Shown here in pieces: positions 5,368 through 6,791 of a stretch of DNA of 6,791 bases. Position numbers and translations under genes: made by a program. Under the pieces are notes generated by a model. The model was not told where the DNA came from and did no database searches. It worked only from the letters and a program-made list of their open reading frames with translations. This DNA comes from Desulfobacterales bacterium (lineage in GTDB: Bacteria; Desulfobacterota; Desulfobacteria; Desulfobacterales; C00003106): assembly GCA_030594505.1 (NCBI GenBank), contig JAUVFC010000096.1:1-6791 (forward strand). Direction: 5' to 3'. Position 1 is the first letter of the stretch. Each line of letters starts with the position of its first letter.

Positions 5368-6093
5368 ATGCTCAGCCCCAAGTATAAGAGAATAGTGCTT
5401 AAGCTGAGTGGCGAGGCCCTGCTGGGTGATCAGAAATTTGGCATCAATCCTGACATGATCGAATATGTGGCCAGGGAGGTCCATGCCGTCCAAGATCTTG
5501 GCGTACAGATTGCGCTTGTTATAGGGGGCGGAAATATCTTCCGCGGTGTTGCGGCCAGCTCTTATGGAATGGACCGGGCCTCTGCGGATCATATGGGGAT
5601 GCTCGCTACGGTAATCAACAGCCTTGCTCTGCAGGATGCTCTCGAAAAGCAGAATGTGGTTACGCGCGTCCAAACAGCGATTGAGATGCGGGAAGTGGCC
5701 GAACCGTATATCCTCCGGCGTGCCATCCGGCATCTGGAAAAGGGGAGGGTGGTAATTTTTGCCGCCGGCACGGGAAATCCTTATTTTACCACCGACACTG
5801 CCGCGGCCCTCAGGGCCCAGGAGATTCACGCCGAAGTTTTGTTGAAGGCAACCAGGGTGGATGGTATTTACGATTCAGATCCGCTTACGAATAAAAACGC
5901 AAAGAAGTTGCAGGATATTACATACCTGGATGTTCTTCAGAAGGAACTGAAAGTTATGGATTCCACGGCTATCTCTTTGGCCATGACCAATCAACTCCCA
6001 ATAATTGTATTTGATTTGAGGAAAAAGGGAAATGTTGAAAAAGTCGTGTGCGGTGAACCGATTGGGACGTGTGTTCGAGGAGTCGAAAAATGA
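5368..6093 (+). CDS. pyrH: UMP kinase (uridylate kinase)
   Basis: PyrH phosphorylates UMP to UDP with ATP, the first committed step from UMP to UTP, CTP and UDP-sugars. It is a hexameric amino-acid-kinase-fold enzyme unrelated to eukaryotic UMP/CMP kinases. Motifs seen are LKLSGEAL (11-18) with the phosphate-binding lysine, GGGNIFRG (53-60), DHMGMLAT (74-81) with the conserved Asp, GTGNPYFTTDTAA (134-146), and the nucleotide-binding KATRVDGIYDSDP (160-172). The 241-residue length is normal. The ATG is 4 nt after the tsf stop, with a weak GGGA in the end of tsf, so coupled translation is likely. Its stop overlaps the frr start as ATGA. Confidence 0.98.
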   Translation: MLSPKYKRIVLKLSGEALLGDQKFGINPDMIEYVAREVHAVQDLGVQIALVIGGGNIFRGVAASSYGMDRASADHMGMLATVINSLALQDALEKQNVVTRVQTAIEMREVAEPYILRRAIRHLEKGRVVIFAAGTGNPYFTTDTAAALRAQEIHAEVLLKATRVDGIYDSDPLTNKNAKKLQDITYLDVLQKELKVMDSTAISLAMTNQLPIIVFDLRKKGNVEKVVCGEPIGTCVRGVEK

Positions 6094-6647
6094 TCGAGAT
6101 AATATTTGAAGATACCAAAGAAGGTATGGGGAAAAAGGTTGAAGCTCTCAAACAAGAGCTCACAAAGCTGCGGACCGGAAGGGCGTCCCTGTCCATTTTG
6201 GATGGAATCAAGGTAGAATATTATGGCACACTGACCCCTTTAAATCAGGTAGCCTCCCTTGCCGTACCTGAAAGCCGTTTGATTACTATTCAGCCATGGG
6301 ATAGTACTGTAATCGGAGATATCGAAAAGGCGATCTTAAAATCCGAACTCGGTCTTACCCCTATGAATGATGGAAAGCTGATTCGGATTTCTATCCCCAC
6401 TCTTACTGAGGATCGGCGCAAGGAATTGGGAAAGGTGGTGCGCAAGACAGTAGAGTCATATAAAGTCGCCATTCGTAATGTCCGCAGAGATGGCAACGAA
6501 GATCTCAAGGGGCTGAAAAAAGACGGTGAAATCTCAGAAGACGACGCATTTAAAGCCCAAGAGAAGATTCAAAAGATCACCGATGAGTACATTAAAACGG
6601 CCGATAAGATAGGGAGCGAAAAAGAGAAAGAGGTCCTTGAGTTCTAA
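6090..6647 (+). CDS. frr: Ribosome recycling factor
   Basis: RRF works with EF-G to split the post-termination ribosome. The 185-residue product is full length. It shows the N-terminal helix with KLRTGRASLSILDGIKVEYYG (26-46), the beta-rich hinge domain with PESRLITIQPWD (60-71), IRISIPTLTEDRRKEL (98-113) and the C-terminal helices with VRRDGNEDLKGLKKDGEISEDD (131-152). The start is the ATG in an ATGA overlap with the pyrH stop, preceded by GAGGAG (6077-6082) 7 nt away. An in-frame GTG at 6069 would add seven residues and is less likely. The frr-uppS junction also appears to overlap. Confidence 0.98.
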   Translation: MIEIIFEDTKEGMGKKVEALKQELTKLRTGRASLSILDGIKVEYYGTLTPLNQVASLAVPESRLITIQPWDSTVIGDIEKAILKSELGLTPMNDGKLIRISIPTLTEDRRKELGKVVRKTVESYKVAIRNVRRDGNEDLKGLKKDGEISEDDAFKAQEKIQKITDEYIKTADKIGSEKEKEVLEF

Positions 6648-6791
6648 TCCTACATCCTTGCCAAAATCGAAAGAACTTCCTCACCACGTTGCCATTATCA
6701 TGGATGGTAATGGCCGCTGGGCTAAACAACGCGCTTTAAACCGCATAAAGGGTCATCAGGAAGGGGCTGAATCAGTCCGCGTTATTGTTCG
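6637..6791 (+). CDS. uppS: Undecaprenyl diphosphate synthase (isoprenyl transferase), 5' part only
   Basis: The translated start contains HHVAIIMDGNGRWAKQRAL followed by RIKGHQEGAESVR, the hallmark N-terminal block of cis-prenyltransferases; the Asp of MDGNGRWA is the magnesium-binding catalytic residue. The enzyme makes the C55 lipid carrier for peptidoglycan and other wall polymers. The window ends after about 50 codons, so the rest is not seen. No ATG precedes the conserved block. In-frame TTG codons occur at 6637, overlapping the end of frr and just after GAGG at 6630-6633, and at 6658. The former is chosen because of the nearby GAGG, although the 3-nt spacing is short. The ATG at 6700 lies inside the catalytic motif and cannot be the start. 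Confidence 0.9.
   Translation, partial: MSSNPTSLPKSKELPHHVAIIMDGNGRWAKQRALNRIKGHQEGAESVRVIV

Noticed and set aside
5326..5829. 167-residue open frame on the minus strand
   Set aside because: Antisense shadow of tsf/pyrH with no recognisable domain and no ribosome binding site.

Overview
The window is an ordinary-looking stretch of a bacterial chromosome, with moderate GC content and densely packed housekeeping genes. Gene content (parA-parB, holA, tRNA-Arg, then rpsB-tsf-pyrH-frr-uppS), the short EF-Ts form and the style of the proteins suggest a Gram-negative bacterium of the Desulfobacterota (former Deltaproteobacteria) or a relative. That assignment is an inference from family resemblance, not a database result.

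Layout: (1) Minus strand, 92-1730: parA (soj) and parB (spo0J) form a tightly coupled pair with an 8-bp overlap. They encode the ATPase and CTP-switch DNA clamp of chromosome segregation. No intact parS site is visible. (2) Plus strand, 1870-3273: holA, the delta subunit of the DNA polymerase III clamp loader, divergent from parA. It is unusually long because of an insertion of about 90 residues in its N-terminal domain. (3) Minus strand, 3324-3399: a tRNA-Arg(CCG) with an encoded CCA end, preceded by a good sigma-70-type promoter that has a G-rich discriminator. (4) About 400 bases without protein genes (3400-3805): this holds the tRNA promoter, a candidate divergent promoter for the rpsB operon, a G-run tract, and a 143-nt element (3642-3784) closed by an 18-bp near-perfect inverted repeat with several internal hairpins. 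(5) Plus strand, 3806 to the window end: rpsB (S2), tsf (EF-Ts), pyrH (UMP kinase), frr (ribosome recycling factor) and the start of uppS (undecaprenyl diphosphate synthase, cut by the window edge). This is the classic translation/envelope cluster. Between rpsB and tsf lies a perfect 16-bp palindromic hairpin.

The genes are conventional; the non-coding DNA is the interesting part. The strongest candidates for something undescribed are the folded element in front of rpsB, which could be an autoregulatory leader of the S2 operon or a small palindromic mobile element, and the perfect palindrome between rpsB and tsf, which could be an attenuator, a processing site or a pair of IS-type ends. In the first, the 5' arm of the closing stem also carries a 7-nt perfect complement to the rpsB Shine-Dalgarno sequence, so a translational switch is possible. 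These functional readings are inferences from base pairing alone.
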